In this document: one piece after another, positions 26,657-34,806 of the stretch
Numbering within the stretch: position 1 is the first letter of the stretch
Layout: every line of letters starts with the position of its first letter
From: JAFGJQ01 sp964495075
GTDB taxonomy: Bacteria > Planctomycetota > Phycisphaerae > UBA1845
NCBI GenBank assembly: GCA_964495075.1
Contig: CAZBUJ010000001.1
Coordinates: 1-64,000, forward strand
Reading direction: 5' to 3'
DNA length: 64,000 nt
The notes under the pieces: generated by a model
What the model was told of the DNA's origin: nothing
The model's database searches: none
What the model saw: only the letters and a program-made list of their open reading frames with translations
Program-made: the position numbers and the translations under genes

Positions 26657-27724
26657 CTACCGGACCACGTCGGCCGGCAATCGCTCCATCCAGCTCCTGA
26701 CGATCTGGTCGAACGTCTCGGCCAGAGAGACGGTAATGTCCCACCCGGGGTAATGCCCCCTCATCTTCCGCAGGTCGCTATAGTAGCAGATGTGGTCACC
26801 TTCGCGAGCCTTGTCCAGGTACTCCGACTTCATGCGGCGACCGGTGAGTTGGCTCACGGCGTCGAACGCCTCGAGGATCGAGCACGTGTTGTTCCGGCCG
26901 CCGCCTAGGTTGTAGACCTCCGCCACGCGGGGGGTGGCGATGAACGCTTCCACGAACCGGGCGACGTCCCGCGAATGGATGTTGTCCCGGACCTGCTTGC
27001 CCTTGTAGCCGAAGATTTTGTAGAGCCGGCCCGCGACGTTGCATTTGACCAGGTAGTTGATGAAACCATGCAGTTCGACCCCCGAGTGGGCCGGGCCGGT
27101 CAGGCAACCGCCCCGCAGGCAGCAGGTCGGCATTTGGAAGTACCGCCCGTACTCCTGAACCATGATGTCGGCGGCGACTTTGGACGCCCCGAACAGCGAG
27201 TGCTTGGACTGGTCGATCCGCATGGACTCGTCGATACCGTGCTCGTAGCGGGGGTCGGCGTAGTCCCACCGCGTGTCCAGCTCGCGCAGCTCGATCTCGT
27301 TCGGCGCGTCACCGTAGACCTTGTTGGTGGAGAAGTGGACGAACGGCGCTTCCGGCGTGTAGCGGCGTGCGGCCTCCAGCATGTTCAGCGTACCGACCGC
27401 GTTGGTGTCGAAGTCATCGAACGGGATATCCGCCGCCCGGTCGTGACTGGGCTGGGCCGCGCTGTGCACGATGGCGTCCGGCTTGAGCGTCTCGACGAGC
27501 TGGAGGACGCCCGGTCGGTCCCGCAGGTCCAGCTCGTGATGGTGAAAGTGATCGAGGGTGGTCTCGAGCCGCTTCTGGTTCCAGCGGGTGTCGCCCTCGG
27601 GACCGAAGAACTCGGCTCGCTGATTGTTATCCAGGCCGTGGATCTCCCAGCCCAGGCCGGCGAAATGCTCGCAGACTTCCGAGCCGATGAGCCCGGACGA
27701 ACCCGTCACAAGTAGCTTCATCAT
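26657..27724 (-). CDS. NAD-dependent epimerase, CDP-paratose 2-epimerase-like
   Basis: A 355-residue extended SDR. NAD binding: LLVTGSSGLIGSE (7-16). It resembles CDP-paratose 2-epimerases (tyvelose pathway) in HSAAQPSHDRAADIPFDDFDTNAVGT, FSTNKVYGDAPN and RGGCLTGPAHSG. The usual catalytic Tyr of YxxxK is Phe178, with Lys182 retained (LFGASK), so the chemistry may differ from a classical SDR or use another residue. The product would be an activated sugar for the surrounding glycosyltransferases. GGAG nine bases before the first ATG supports the start; a second ATG follows at once. Confidence 0.82.
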   Translation of the reverse strand: MMKLLVTGSSGLIGSEVCEHFAGLGWEIHGLDNNQRAEFFGPEGDTRWNQKRLETTLDHFHHHELDLRDRPGVLQLVETLKPDAIVHSAAQPSHDRAADIPFDDFDTNAVGTLNMLEAARRYTPEAPFVHFSTNKVYGDAPNEIELRELDTRWDYADPRYEHGIDESMRIDQSKHSLFGASKVAADIMVQEYGRYFQMPTCCLRGGCLTGPAHSGVELHGFINYLVKCNVAGRLYKIFGYKGKQVRDNIHSRDVARFVEAFIATPRVAEVYNLGGGRNNTCSILEAFDAVSQLTGRRMKSEYLDKAREGDHICYYSDLRKMRGHYPGWDITVSLAETFDQIVRSWMERLPADVVR

Positions 27725-27805
27725 GCGGTGGTGCTCCTGGACACACGGTCAACCGGGCCGTGCTGTTCGCGGATGCATGATGGGCGCCCGCCCTCGCTCC
27801 GTCAA

Positions 27806-28744
27806 CTAGGGGCGGGCATCTGCCTCGGCTTTGTTCGCGAGGTACCACCGGACGGTGCGCTCGAGCCCCGCGTCAAGTGACGTTGGCGGCTCCCACCCGA
27901 GCACCGCGCGCATCCGGGAAACGTCGAGCACCTTGCGACCGACGCCGTCGGGTTTGCTGTCGTCCCACACGATCCGGCCTTCGAACCCCGTGTGCCGGGC
28001 GACGCGCCGGGCCAGTTCCCGGATACTCGTTCCGATCCCCGTCCCGATGTTGAGCGGTTCAGTGTACGAGGTCTGGATCAAGCGTGCCACCGCCTCGGCG
28101 GCGTCGCCCACGTAGAGGAATTCACGAACGGGGGCCCCGGTGCCCCAGCAGACGACCTCGCGGGCACCGCTCCGGACGGCGTCGGCGAACCGTTTGACCA
28201 GGGCCGCGAACACGTGGGAACGGTACTCGCCGAACACGTCGTGCTCGCCGTACAGATTGGTCAGGATCGGCATCTGCCCGGTCATCCCGAACTGGCGGGC
28301 GTAGGCGTGCAGGCCGACCTGGTGCACTTTCTTCGTGAATCCGTACGCCTCGACCGAGGGGTGGAGCGGACCGGCCCAGAAGTCGTCTTCCCCCATGTCG
28401 CCCGCCACGTCGCCGGCGTAGGCGCAGGCGGAGCCGATCGACACGAACCGCTTGACGCCGGCCTGGGCGGCGGCGTCCAGCAGATTGACGCCCATGAGCA
28501 CGTTCCGATGGAAGATGGTCGCCGGCTCGGCCACGCAGATGCCCAGCCCGCCGTAGTAGGCCGCGGAATGCACCACGACGTCCGGGCGGACCTCCTTGAG
28601 GGTGCGGTCGACGGATGCGCGGTCCACCAGATCGAACTCCGGTCGGCCGGGCGTCGAAACATCGTATCCGCGGCGCCGGATCGCGTCCGCCAGCCGTCGA
28701 CCAAGGAAGCCGCGACCGCCGGTGACGAGAACGACCTGTGTCAT
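27806..28744 (-). CDS. GDP-L-fucose synthase-like SDR epimerase/reductase
   Basis: A 312-residue extended SDR similar to GDP-fucose synthetase (WcaG/Fcl): VLVTGGRGFLGRRL, VVHSAAYYGGLGIC, NVLMGVNLLDAA, SIGSACAY, intact YxxxK (Tyr134, Lys138 in AYGFTKK), NLYGEHD and REFLYVGDAAEAV. Fcl makes GDP-L-fucose from GDP-4-keto-6-deoxy-mannose; the partner dehydratase gene gmd is not in the window. The ATG at 28744 is favoured because AGGAG lies eight bases before it (a GTG three codons upstream is possible). It is 27 bases after the third SDR gene and probably cotranscribed. Confidence 0.82.
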   Translation of the reverse strand: MTQVVLVTGGRGFLGRRLADAIRRRGYDVSTPGRPEFDLVDRASVDRTLKEVRPDVVVHSAAYYGGLGICVAEPATIFHRNVLMGVNLLDAAAQAGVKRFVSIGSACAYAGDVAGDMGEDDFWAGPLHPSVEAYGFTKKVHQVGLHAYARQFGMTGQMPILTNLYGEHDVFGEYRSHVFAALVKRFADAVRSGAREVVCWGTGAPVREFLYVGDAAEAVARLIQTSYTEPLNIGTGIGTSIRELARRVARHTGFEGRIVWDDSKPDGVGRKVLDVSRMRAVLGWEPPTSLDAGLERTVRWYLANKAEADARP

Positions 28745-28771
28745 GAGTGGCACTCCTGCCGGCCGGCCCGG

Positions 28772-29704
28772 CTACGCGTTGCGGAAAGGGTCGTTTCGCG
28801 ACAGCACCGACAACACCTTGATCAATTCCTGGATGCCTGCGTCAAGCGTGACTTCGGCCCGGTAGCCCAGCCCATGCAGCTTCGAGTAGTCCACTTCGTA
28901 GTCACGCTGATCGGGATCCGTTCCCACATCCGCCTCGTGCAGGTAATAATCGACGTATTCGGCGATGCGTTCGGCCATCTGCTTCTTCGTGTAGTTCATC
29001 GATTGGTCGCCGACGTTGTACACGTTTCCTTTCATGTCAGCGAAGTTGTTCAGGGCGAACGGGTACACGGCGGCCGCGTCCGCGCAGTGCAGGAACGTAC
29101 GCCGAAAGTGCCCTTCGAACAGCACGATCTGGCGGTTCTTGAGGGCCTGGTAGACGAAGTCGTTGACCAGCAGGTCCAGCCGGAGCCGCGGCGAAGAACC
29201 GAACACCGTGGCGAATCGAAGGATCACGTAATCCAACGCCGCGTCGCGGATGATGCTCTCCGAGTCCCGTTTGGTCTTTCCGTAGAGGGTCAGCGGGGCG
29301 ATGGACATCTCCTCGGTAGCCAGGCCTTCGACCTTGCCATAGGTCGAGCCGGTGGACGCGTGGATCAGACGCTGCCCTTTGCCCATCGCCTGCACGATGT
29401 TCCGCGTGCCGTCGACGTTGGTGGATGTCGCCAGGAAGGGGTCGGCCGCGCAGGCGGGATAGCCGACGATGGCAGCCAGGTGGAGAATCCAGTCGTGCTC
29501 CTTGACGTGGCGTGCGACGTCGGCGGCGTCCCGGATGTCGCCTTGCCGGATGTCGAGGTTCGGGTGCCGGGCGAAGCCGAGCAGCGGTTGGGCCCCGAAC
29601 ATGAACCGGTCCAGGATCGTCACGCGGTAGCCGAGCTCGAGCAGTTTCGGGGCGAGAATGGTGCCGATGTAACCGGCCCCGCCGGTGAGCAGAATCCGTT
29701 CCAT
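28772..29704 (-). CDS. NAD-dependent epimerase/dehydratase
   Basis: A 310-residue extended SDR: ILLTGGAGYIGTILA for NAD, LHLAAIVGYPACAADP, STGSTYGKVEG, catalytic LYGKTK (Tyr141, Lys145), RFATVFGSSPRLRLDLLVN and FRRTFLHCADAA. It is of the UDP-glucose 4-epimerase/dTDP-glucose dehydratase type; the precise nucleotide sugar is unknown. A strong GGAGGAG precedes the ATG at 29704. It is the first of three consecutive SDR genes, and a 7-bp GC hairpin lies 22 bases upstream of its start. Confidence 0.85.
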   Translation of the reverse strand: MERILLTGGAGYIGTILAPKLLELGYRVTILDRFMFGAQPLLGFARHPNLDIRQGDIRDAADVARHVKEHDWILHLAAIVGYPACAADPFLATSTNVDGTRNIVQAMGKGQRLIHASTGSTYGKVEGLATEEMSIAPLTLYGKTKRDSESIIRDAALDYVILRFATVFGSSPRLRLDLLVNDFVYQALKNRQIVLFEGHFRRTFLHCADAAAVYPFALNNFADMKGNVYNVGDQSMNYTKKQMAERIAEYVDYYLHEADVGTDPDQRDYEVDYSKLHGLGYRAEVTLDAGIQELIKVLSVLSRNDPFRNA

Positions 29705-30087
29705 TCGCGGCTCCTCCGTGAGCAACGGGGGCGGACCGGCCCCCGGCCCTGAGCGTCCTGCCCACCGCGGCGAACCGGCCTGCCGGGGCGATCAGGCGGC
29801 CACCCTGTTCCCTTATCTGTCGGCGGCCCGGACCGTTCGGCCTTATCGAGATGCGGAATTCGGTCGCGTTCGGGCGGCGATCGGTGCCGAGATGCGGCAA
29901 GCTCGACCGGGTTGGCAGTACAGATAGTGCCGCTTGGTCGGGGCGGTCGTGGAAACGGTCACCGGTGCCGAGGCGGGCCGACCGGCACCGCGTGGGGCGG
30001 CTCGGTCCACACCAGGGCGTCGGGATCAATCCAGCCGGAATGGCACGGCCGCTCGGGGCCGGCCGACGGGCCGCCGCGGTGGTCGGA
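29705..30087. other. 383-base intergenic stretch with a GC hairpin
   Basis: No credible gene. The notable element is a perfect 7-bp hairpin CGGGGGC / GCCCCCG with a six-base loop at 29726-29745. On the minus strand it lies just before the ribosome-binding site of the epimerase gene at 28772-29704 and after the sulfotransferase gene. It lacks a T-run and may affect translation, mRNA processing or termination. No clear promoter boxes are seen. Confidence 0.5.
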
Positions 30088-30870
30088 TCACGCCGGGCCG
30101 GGGTCGCGAGGGTACCCGAGCGTCTCCATGGTCGGTCCGGCGGTCGCCCAGAAGCGGTCGAGCTGCTCATCGGAGAACACCTCCCGCCATTTGCCGGGTC
30201 CACCGCGGACACCGCCTTGGAACCCCGACTTCGCGTGGGGGCTGTGCTTTTTGACGTTTTCCCGATACCAGCCGAACGTGCATTTCTCAACCGCCCGCTC
30301 GATGCGGGCCGCGTCGACGTTCATTTCCAGGAACCGGGCGATTTCCGTGAGCTTCGTGATCGCGTCGGCGCACATGTCCTCGTACGCGACGGCCATGAAC
30401 GGGATGCTGTGCTCGCGGCCAAGCCACGATTCGACGTGCCCATGCCACGACCCGTAGGGGAGATTGCCCGCGACCAGTGCGTCGAGGAACTGGTCGAATG
30501 TGAACGATCGCCCGCGAACGGTTCGGAGGTAGTTATGATACGAGACCGCCACGTCGCGACCGTCGCGATACAGCATGAGGACGTGCGTGTACTGCGGCTT
30601 GTATGGCTCGTGGCTTTTGATGTACCGCGGACGGGGGTAGTCGGTTTGAAGGAACGTGTAGTCGTGCAGGTCCGGCACGATCTGCTGGAGGTTGCTCTCC
30701 GTCCAGTCCGTATCCGGGTCGAGCAGATTCGCGATCAGGTACCGCAGCCAGGTGTTGCCGGACCGGGGATAGGACACGAGGTAGCGGTCGTCCGGGTACA
30801 TGACCGGGGGCATGCTCCGATCGATGGGGAGGGCGCCGAGCCCCAGTTTGCGGAGGATACGTTTGAGCAT
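30088..30870 (-). CDS. sulfotransferase
   Basis: A 260-residue Sulfotransfer_1-like enzyme. The PAPS 5'-phosphosulfate loop is VSYPRSGNTWLRYLIANLL near residue 32, and the 3'-phosphate site is LMLYRDGRDVAVSYHNYL near 98. KSHEPYKP matches the region preceding the catalytic base, and GGPGKWREVFSDEQLDRF near the C-terminus is the conserved substrate-closing motif. It is shorter than the sulfotransferase at 24714 and not closely related to it, so two distinct sulfation steps are likely. It is 84 bases downstream of the Wzt gene on the same strand. Confidence 0.88.
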   Translation of the reverse strand: MLKRILRKLGLGALPIDRSMPPVMYPDDRYLVSYPRSGNTWLRYLIANLLDPDTDWTESNLQQIVPDLHDYTFLQTDYPRPRYIKSHEPYKPQYTHVLMLYRDGRDVAVSYHNYLRTVRGRSFTFDQFLDALVAGNLPYGSWHGHVESWLGREHSIPFMAVAYEDMCADAITKLTEIARFLEMNVDAARIERAVEKCTFGWYRENVKKHSPHAKSGFQGGVRGGPGKWREVFSDEQLDRFWATAGPTMETLGYPRDPGPA

Positions 30871-30954
30871 CGACGGTCGGACCTTCCTGCGAACAGCATG
30901 GCCGGGGACGAAGCCGCACCGCGGCGGAACAGTATAGCGGGGGCCACGACCCTC

Positions 30955-32271
30955 TCAATCGTCGGCGTGAGGCGGCCCGGTGGTCGCGCTGCCGTCCATC
31001 GGTGGGACGTCCTCCACGCACTCCCAGTGGAGCCTGGGCCGGATCACGCCGCGCCGCTTGCGGAACATGTAGGAGCCCGTCGCCCCCGTGTCTTCCACGG
31101 TCACGGTCAGGGCACCGCGCAAACGGGCGAGATTGCGGGTGCCCGGGATGCCGGCGTTCAGCGACAGCAGGACGTTGCCCGGGTTGAGCAGATTGCCGGG
31201 CACGTGGCATCGTGCGACGCGGATGCCCGGTTCCCGCCGCCCGCCGAACTGTTCGTCGTCGGCGTCGTAGGCTTCGAAGATGTCGATGCCGTCCATGGTT
31301 GACAGGAAGAAGCCGACGCGACAGAACGGCAGCGGTCGGCGGATCTCGTACGTCAACTCGATGTCGAACCCGTTCCGGACGTCCACGGTCGAGGTGACCT
31401 GCCCGTCGCCGCCCACCACCCGCACGGAGAGGTACCGGAACTCGTCGATGCCGGTGTTGGCCAGTCCCTCCGGCCACGATCGCTCGCCGGCGACGTAGGC
31501 CCCGCTTTGCAGGTACTGGCGGACCACCGTCTCCGCCTCGTCGTCGATGACGATCCGCCCCTCATCGAGCAGGATGGCCCGGTTGCAGAGCCGGGTGATC
31601 GCCCCCATGTTGTGGCTGACGAACACGACGGTGCGGGAGGCGGCCGCGAAGTCGCTCATCTGGCCGATGCACTTTTTCTGGAACGCCACGTCGCCGACGG
31701 CCAGCACCTCGTCGATCAAGAGGATCTCCGGCTCGAGATGGGCGGCCACGGCGAAGGCGAGTCGAACCCGCATGCCGGACGAGTACCGTTTGACCGGCGT
31801 ATCCAGGAATCGATCGACCTCGGCAAACGCGACGATCTCGTCGAACTTGCGGTCGATCTCGGCCCGCTTCATGCCCAGGATCGCCCCGTTGAGGTAGACG
31901 TTCTCCCGGCCGGTCAGTTCCGGGTTGAACCCGGTGCCCACTTCCAGGAGGGACCCCACCCGGCCGCGGATCATGGCCGTCCCTTCGGTGGGCTCGGTGA
32001 TCCGGCTCAGGATCTTGAGGAGCGTCGATTTCCCGGCCCCGTTGCGGCCGATGATCCCGATCACCTCGCCGGTCGGCACTTCGAACGAGACGTCCTTGAG
32101 GGCCCAGAACTCATCCGCGGCGGTGGTGTGTTCACCGAGGGTGCGGAACCGCCGGATCGGGTACGTCACGGTGTCCATGATCGCTTCGCGGAAGGTGCGA
32201 TCGGCGTTTTCGCGCAGACCGATCTTGTACTTCTTCCCGATCCCGTCCACGACTATGGCCGGCGTGCTCAT
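30955..32271 (-). CDS. wzt: polysaccharide ABC exporter ATPase with sugar-binding tail (Wzt-like)
   Basis: A 438-residue two-part ATPase. Residues 1-270 are the nucleotide-binding domain: Walker A GRNGAGKS (75-82), signature YSSGMRVRLAFA, Walker B ILLIDEVLAVGD and the H-loop VSHN. Residues about 280-420 are the Wzt C-terminal beta-sandwich, which in O-antigen exporters recognises the non-reducing end of the completed chain. That suggests a chain-capped glycan is exported. The C-terminus is divergent. It starts four bases after the Wzm stop. An H-loop and D-loop are present, so the ATPase looks active. Confidence 0.92.
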   Translation of the reverse strand: MSTPAIVVDGIGKKYKIGLRENADRTFREAIMDTVTYPIRRFRTLGEHTTAADEFWALKDVSFEVPTGEVIGIIGRNGAGKSTLLKILSRITEPTEGTAMIRGRVGSLLEVGTGFNPELTGRENVYLNGAILGMKRAEIDRKFDEIVAFAEVDRFLDTPVKRYSSGMRVRLAFAVAAHLEPEILLIDEVLAVGDVAFQKKCIGQMSDFAAASRTVVFVSHNMGAITRLCNRAILLDEGRIVIDDEAETVVRQYLQSGAYVAGERSWPEGLANTGIDEFRYLSVRVVGGDGQVTSTVDVRNGFDIELTYEIRRPLPFCRVGFFLSTMDGIDIFEAYDADDEQFGGRREPGIRVARCHVPGNLLNPGNVLLSLNAGIPGTRNLARLRGALTVTVEDTGATGSYMFRKRRGVIRPRLHWECVEDVPPMDGSATTGPPHADD

Positions 32272-32275
32272 CGAA

Positions 32276-33094
32276 TCACGCGATATCCGCGAACCGCCGC
32301 TCCATGCGACGGAAGGTGTAGAGCCCCAACACGAAGATCCCGATCGCGACCACGGCGGACACGCCGAGCAGGTTCCACTGCACCGGTTTGTCGAGCAGGG
32401 CGCTGCGGAACCCCTGGACGATCCCGCACATCGGGTTCAGCGCCAGCAGCCACCGGGTCCACGCGCATCGCTCGGGCACCAGCTCCAGTGACCAGACAAT
32501 GGGCGTGGCGAACATCCAGACCCTCGTCATGAACGGGATCACGAACTTGAAGTCACGATAGGTCACGGCCAGACTGGACAGCAGGCAGCCTGTGCCCAAC
32601 GTGGTCAACACGGTCAGGATGACCAGCATGGGAATGAGCAGCACGGCGATGCCCGGAGCCATCCCGTAGAGCAGCATCAGGATCGCGTAGACGCCGAAGC
32701 TCAGGGCGAAGTCGACCAGACTCGCCCCGACGCTGGCCGACGGCACGAACAGGCGCGGGAAGTAGATCTTCGTGATCACGGTCGCCTGGCTGACCAGGCT
32801 GATGCCGGAGAGGGACACGGCGTTCCGGACAAATGTCCACGGCATCAGGGCCGCGAAGACGAAGAGCGGGTAGGGGACCCCCTCCGCCGGGAGCTTGGCC
32901 AGCCCGCCGAAGATCACCGTAAAAATGAGCATTTCCAGAACGGGTTGTAGGATGGCCCAGGCGGCGCCGAGCGCGGTTTGCTTGTAACGGACCTTGATGT
33001 CGCGCCAGATGAGGAAGTAGAGCAGTTCGCGGCCACGCCACAACTCGGCGAAGTTGACCGGCTGCCAGCCGCGTCGCGGTCGAATGACCGTCAC
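32276..33094 (-). CDS. wzm: polysaccharide ABC exporter permease (Wzm-like)
   Basis: A 272-residue ABC-2 permease with six predicted membrane segments. The cytoplasmic opener ELLYFLIWRDIKVRYKQTALGAAWAILQP is the family signature, and a characteristic PIVWSLELVP segment lies near residue 200. With Wzt it exports undecaprenyl-linked polysaccharide across the inner membrane. The frame's first standard start is GTG 33094, which has no Shine-Dalgarno; the frame stays open upstream, where AAGGAG lies six bases before a CTG at 33121. The protein may thus be nine residues longer. Confidence 0.92.
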   Translation of the reverse strand: MTVIRPRRGWQPVNFAELWRGRELLYFLIWRDIKVRYKQTALGAAWAILQPVLEMLIFTVIFGGLAKLPAEGVPYPLFVFAALMPWTFVRNAVSLSGISLVSQATVITKIYFPRLFVPSASVGASLVDFALSFGVYAILMLLYGMAPGIAVLLIPMLVILTVLTTLGTGCLLSSLAVTYRDFKFVIPFMTRVWMFATPIVWSLELVPERCAWTRWLLALNPMCGIVQGFRSALLDKPVQWNLLGVSAVVAIGIFVLGLYTFRRMERRFADIA

Positions 33095-33501
33095 CTCGGG
33101 GTTGGTCGGCTCGGTGGCCAGCGTTTGCTCCTTCGCTGCCGCAGCGGGATCGAAAGCCGGGTCTCCGTGACGAATCCGCCGCTAGGATACGCCGCCGGTG
33201 CGGGGGCGGCAAGATTCCCGCGCCGGCGGCGCGGACAACGCGAGGATCGGCGGCCAAGCACGGTGGCGCGCCGAGTAAACGTCACGTGGTGACGCATGAA
33301 CCCAGCAGCCTGGCTGCCGGCACCGAAGCGCAGAAGCCGTTTCGCGCGGCGTGTGGTGGACTCGCGAGGCTGTGGAGCGGGCTCTGCCCGTCGTACGTCA
33401 GACGATGGCCGGCACGAACTCGCGGAGTACAGTTCCGACAGGAGCCGCCGGTTCCGTTCGGCGGATAAACCCCGCCCCGGGCAGATCGCCCAACCGGCAG
33501 G
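33095..33501. other. 407-base intergenic stretch with an inverted repeat
   Basis: No convincing gene. It should hold the promoter of the wzm-wzt run. A perfect inverted repeat CGTCAC-GTG-GTGACG at 33280-33294 could be an operator, but no -10/-35 pair clearly flanks it. The last bases before the permease gene include a possible ribosome-binding site (AAGGAG) for an upstream CTG start. Confidence 0.4.
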
Positions 33502-34806
33502 TTAACGCTTAGGGGCACGGCGCCGCCGATTGGCCGAGTCCAGCGTCAAGACCGTGCCGAGGATCAGCAGCGTGACGGCCTGTGAGACAATCACGCCGTG
33601 CACCAACTGGCTCAGGCTGGCGTGCCAGAGCCCGAGCACCACGAGTTCGAGGCCCAGGGCCGGTACGTACACCCCCAGGAACAGAAATCGACCCGTCGAC
33701 GCGAAGAGCTGCGCGATCATCGCGCCGAGATAGCACAGCACTCGGGCCGCGGCGAGTGGCAGCAGCAGGGGAGCCGCCGCGGCGAACTCCTCTCCATACG
33801 TCACCTGCATGATGGGGTCCGGACACAAAAGGAAGAGCCCCAACGGCACGATGGCCAGCAGCAGGAAGTAGACGCACACCCGCACGAAGGTCCCCGCCAG
33901 CGGTCGGCCTTGGGCGTACAGGTGAGTCAGGGCGGGAAGCATGAGGACATAAAATGGAGTGGCTACCACGCTGATCGCCCGGGTGAGGACGCACGCCGCG
34001 CCGTACACGCCGGCCTCGTCCGGGGTGAACACGCGCTTGGCGAACAGGAGGTCGGCGTACTCGAGTCCGGCGGAGGTGGCCATCAGCACGAACATGGGCA
34101 GCACGAAGCGACGGATTTCGCTGTCGTCCACGGGTGTTGGGGGATGGTCGGCCCAGGCGGTTCGCAACTGCGCGGTCAACAGGGCGAGGACGAACAGGAG
34201 CCCGATGATGTACGCCGATAATCCCATGGCTGCGGTCGGGGCCAGCGCCACCAGCGGGATGCCGCAGCCCAGGCGCACGGCCGACTCGCTGACGATGTTG
34301 GCGCTGTAGGCGCCGAAGTGCTGCACGCCGCGCAGCACGCCCCGCCCGGTCGACACGAGCAGGGTGAGGCAGATCACGGCGTACGCCGCCAGCAGGGGGC
34401 GGACGGACTCGAACCGCAAGGCGCTGGCCAGCCACGTCACGGTGATCACGCCGACCGCCAGCGCCAGGGCTTCGCCGGCGAGCACGCGGCGCCAGAACCA
34501 GCGGTGGAGCGACCGGATCTGTCCGTGTTCGTTTGCGCCGGCATACCGGGCGGCGAAGCGGGTCACCGTGCCGTTGATCGGGCCGAGGGCGATGTTGAAG
34601 ATCAGCGCGATGAAAAGGGCGGCCACGAAGTCGGCATTGGCGGCGGGGCCGAGCATGCGACCGGCATAGACCGAGTACACGAGACTCAGCACCGCGGTGG
34701 AGCCGGTGCCGACGGTCAGCAGAAACGCGTGCTGGCCAAGCTTGGGCGGGCCGATCGGCATTGACGGTACGGTACGCGTGTGCGTATCGTGCGGCAAGCG
34801 CGTCAT
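33502..34806 (-). CDS. Wzx-like polysaccharide flippase
   Basis: A 434-residue membrane protein of the MATE/PST flippase superfamily, with about 12 hydrophobic segments. It starts with QHAFLLTVGTGSTAVLSLVYSVYAGRMLGP, the usual helix-1/2 pattern, and has ALGPINGTVTRFAARYA, RGVLRGVQHFGAYS, EYADLLFAKRVFTPDEAGVYG and AARVLCYLGAMIAQLFASTGR. It would flip undecaprenyl-linked repeat units to the periplasm. The start ATG 34806 overlaps the TGA of the upstream fusion gene (ATGA), so the two are translationally coupled. The locus thus carries both a flippase and an ABC exporter. Confidence 0.88.
   Translation of the reverse strand: MTRLPHDTHTRTVPSMPIGPPKLGQHAFLLTVGTGSTAVLSLVYSVYAGRMLGPAANADFVAALFIALIFNIALGPINGTVTRFAARYAGANEHGQIRSLHRWFWRRVLAGEALALAVGVITVTWLASALRFESVRPLLAAYAVICLTLLVSTGRGVLRGVQHFGAYSANIVSESAVRLGCGIPLVALAPTAAMGLSAYIIGLLFVLALLTAQLRTAWADHPPTPVDDSEIRRFVLPMFVLMATSAGLEYADLLFAKRVFTPDEAGVYGAACVLTRAISVVATPFYVLMLPALTHLYAQGRPLAGTFVRVCVYFLLLAIVPLGLFLLCPDPIMQVTYGEEFAAAAPLLLPLAAARVLCYLGAMIAQLFASTGRFLFLGVYVPALGLELVVLGLWHASLSQLVHGVIVSQAVTLLILGTVLTLDSANRRRRAPKR

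Noticed and set aside
29685..30254. Plus-strand reading frames in the gap near 30 kb
   Set aside because: They overlap clear minus-strand genes, and their composition is not protein-like.
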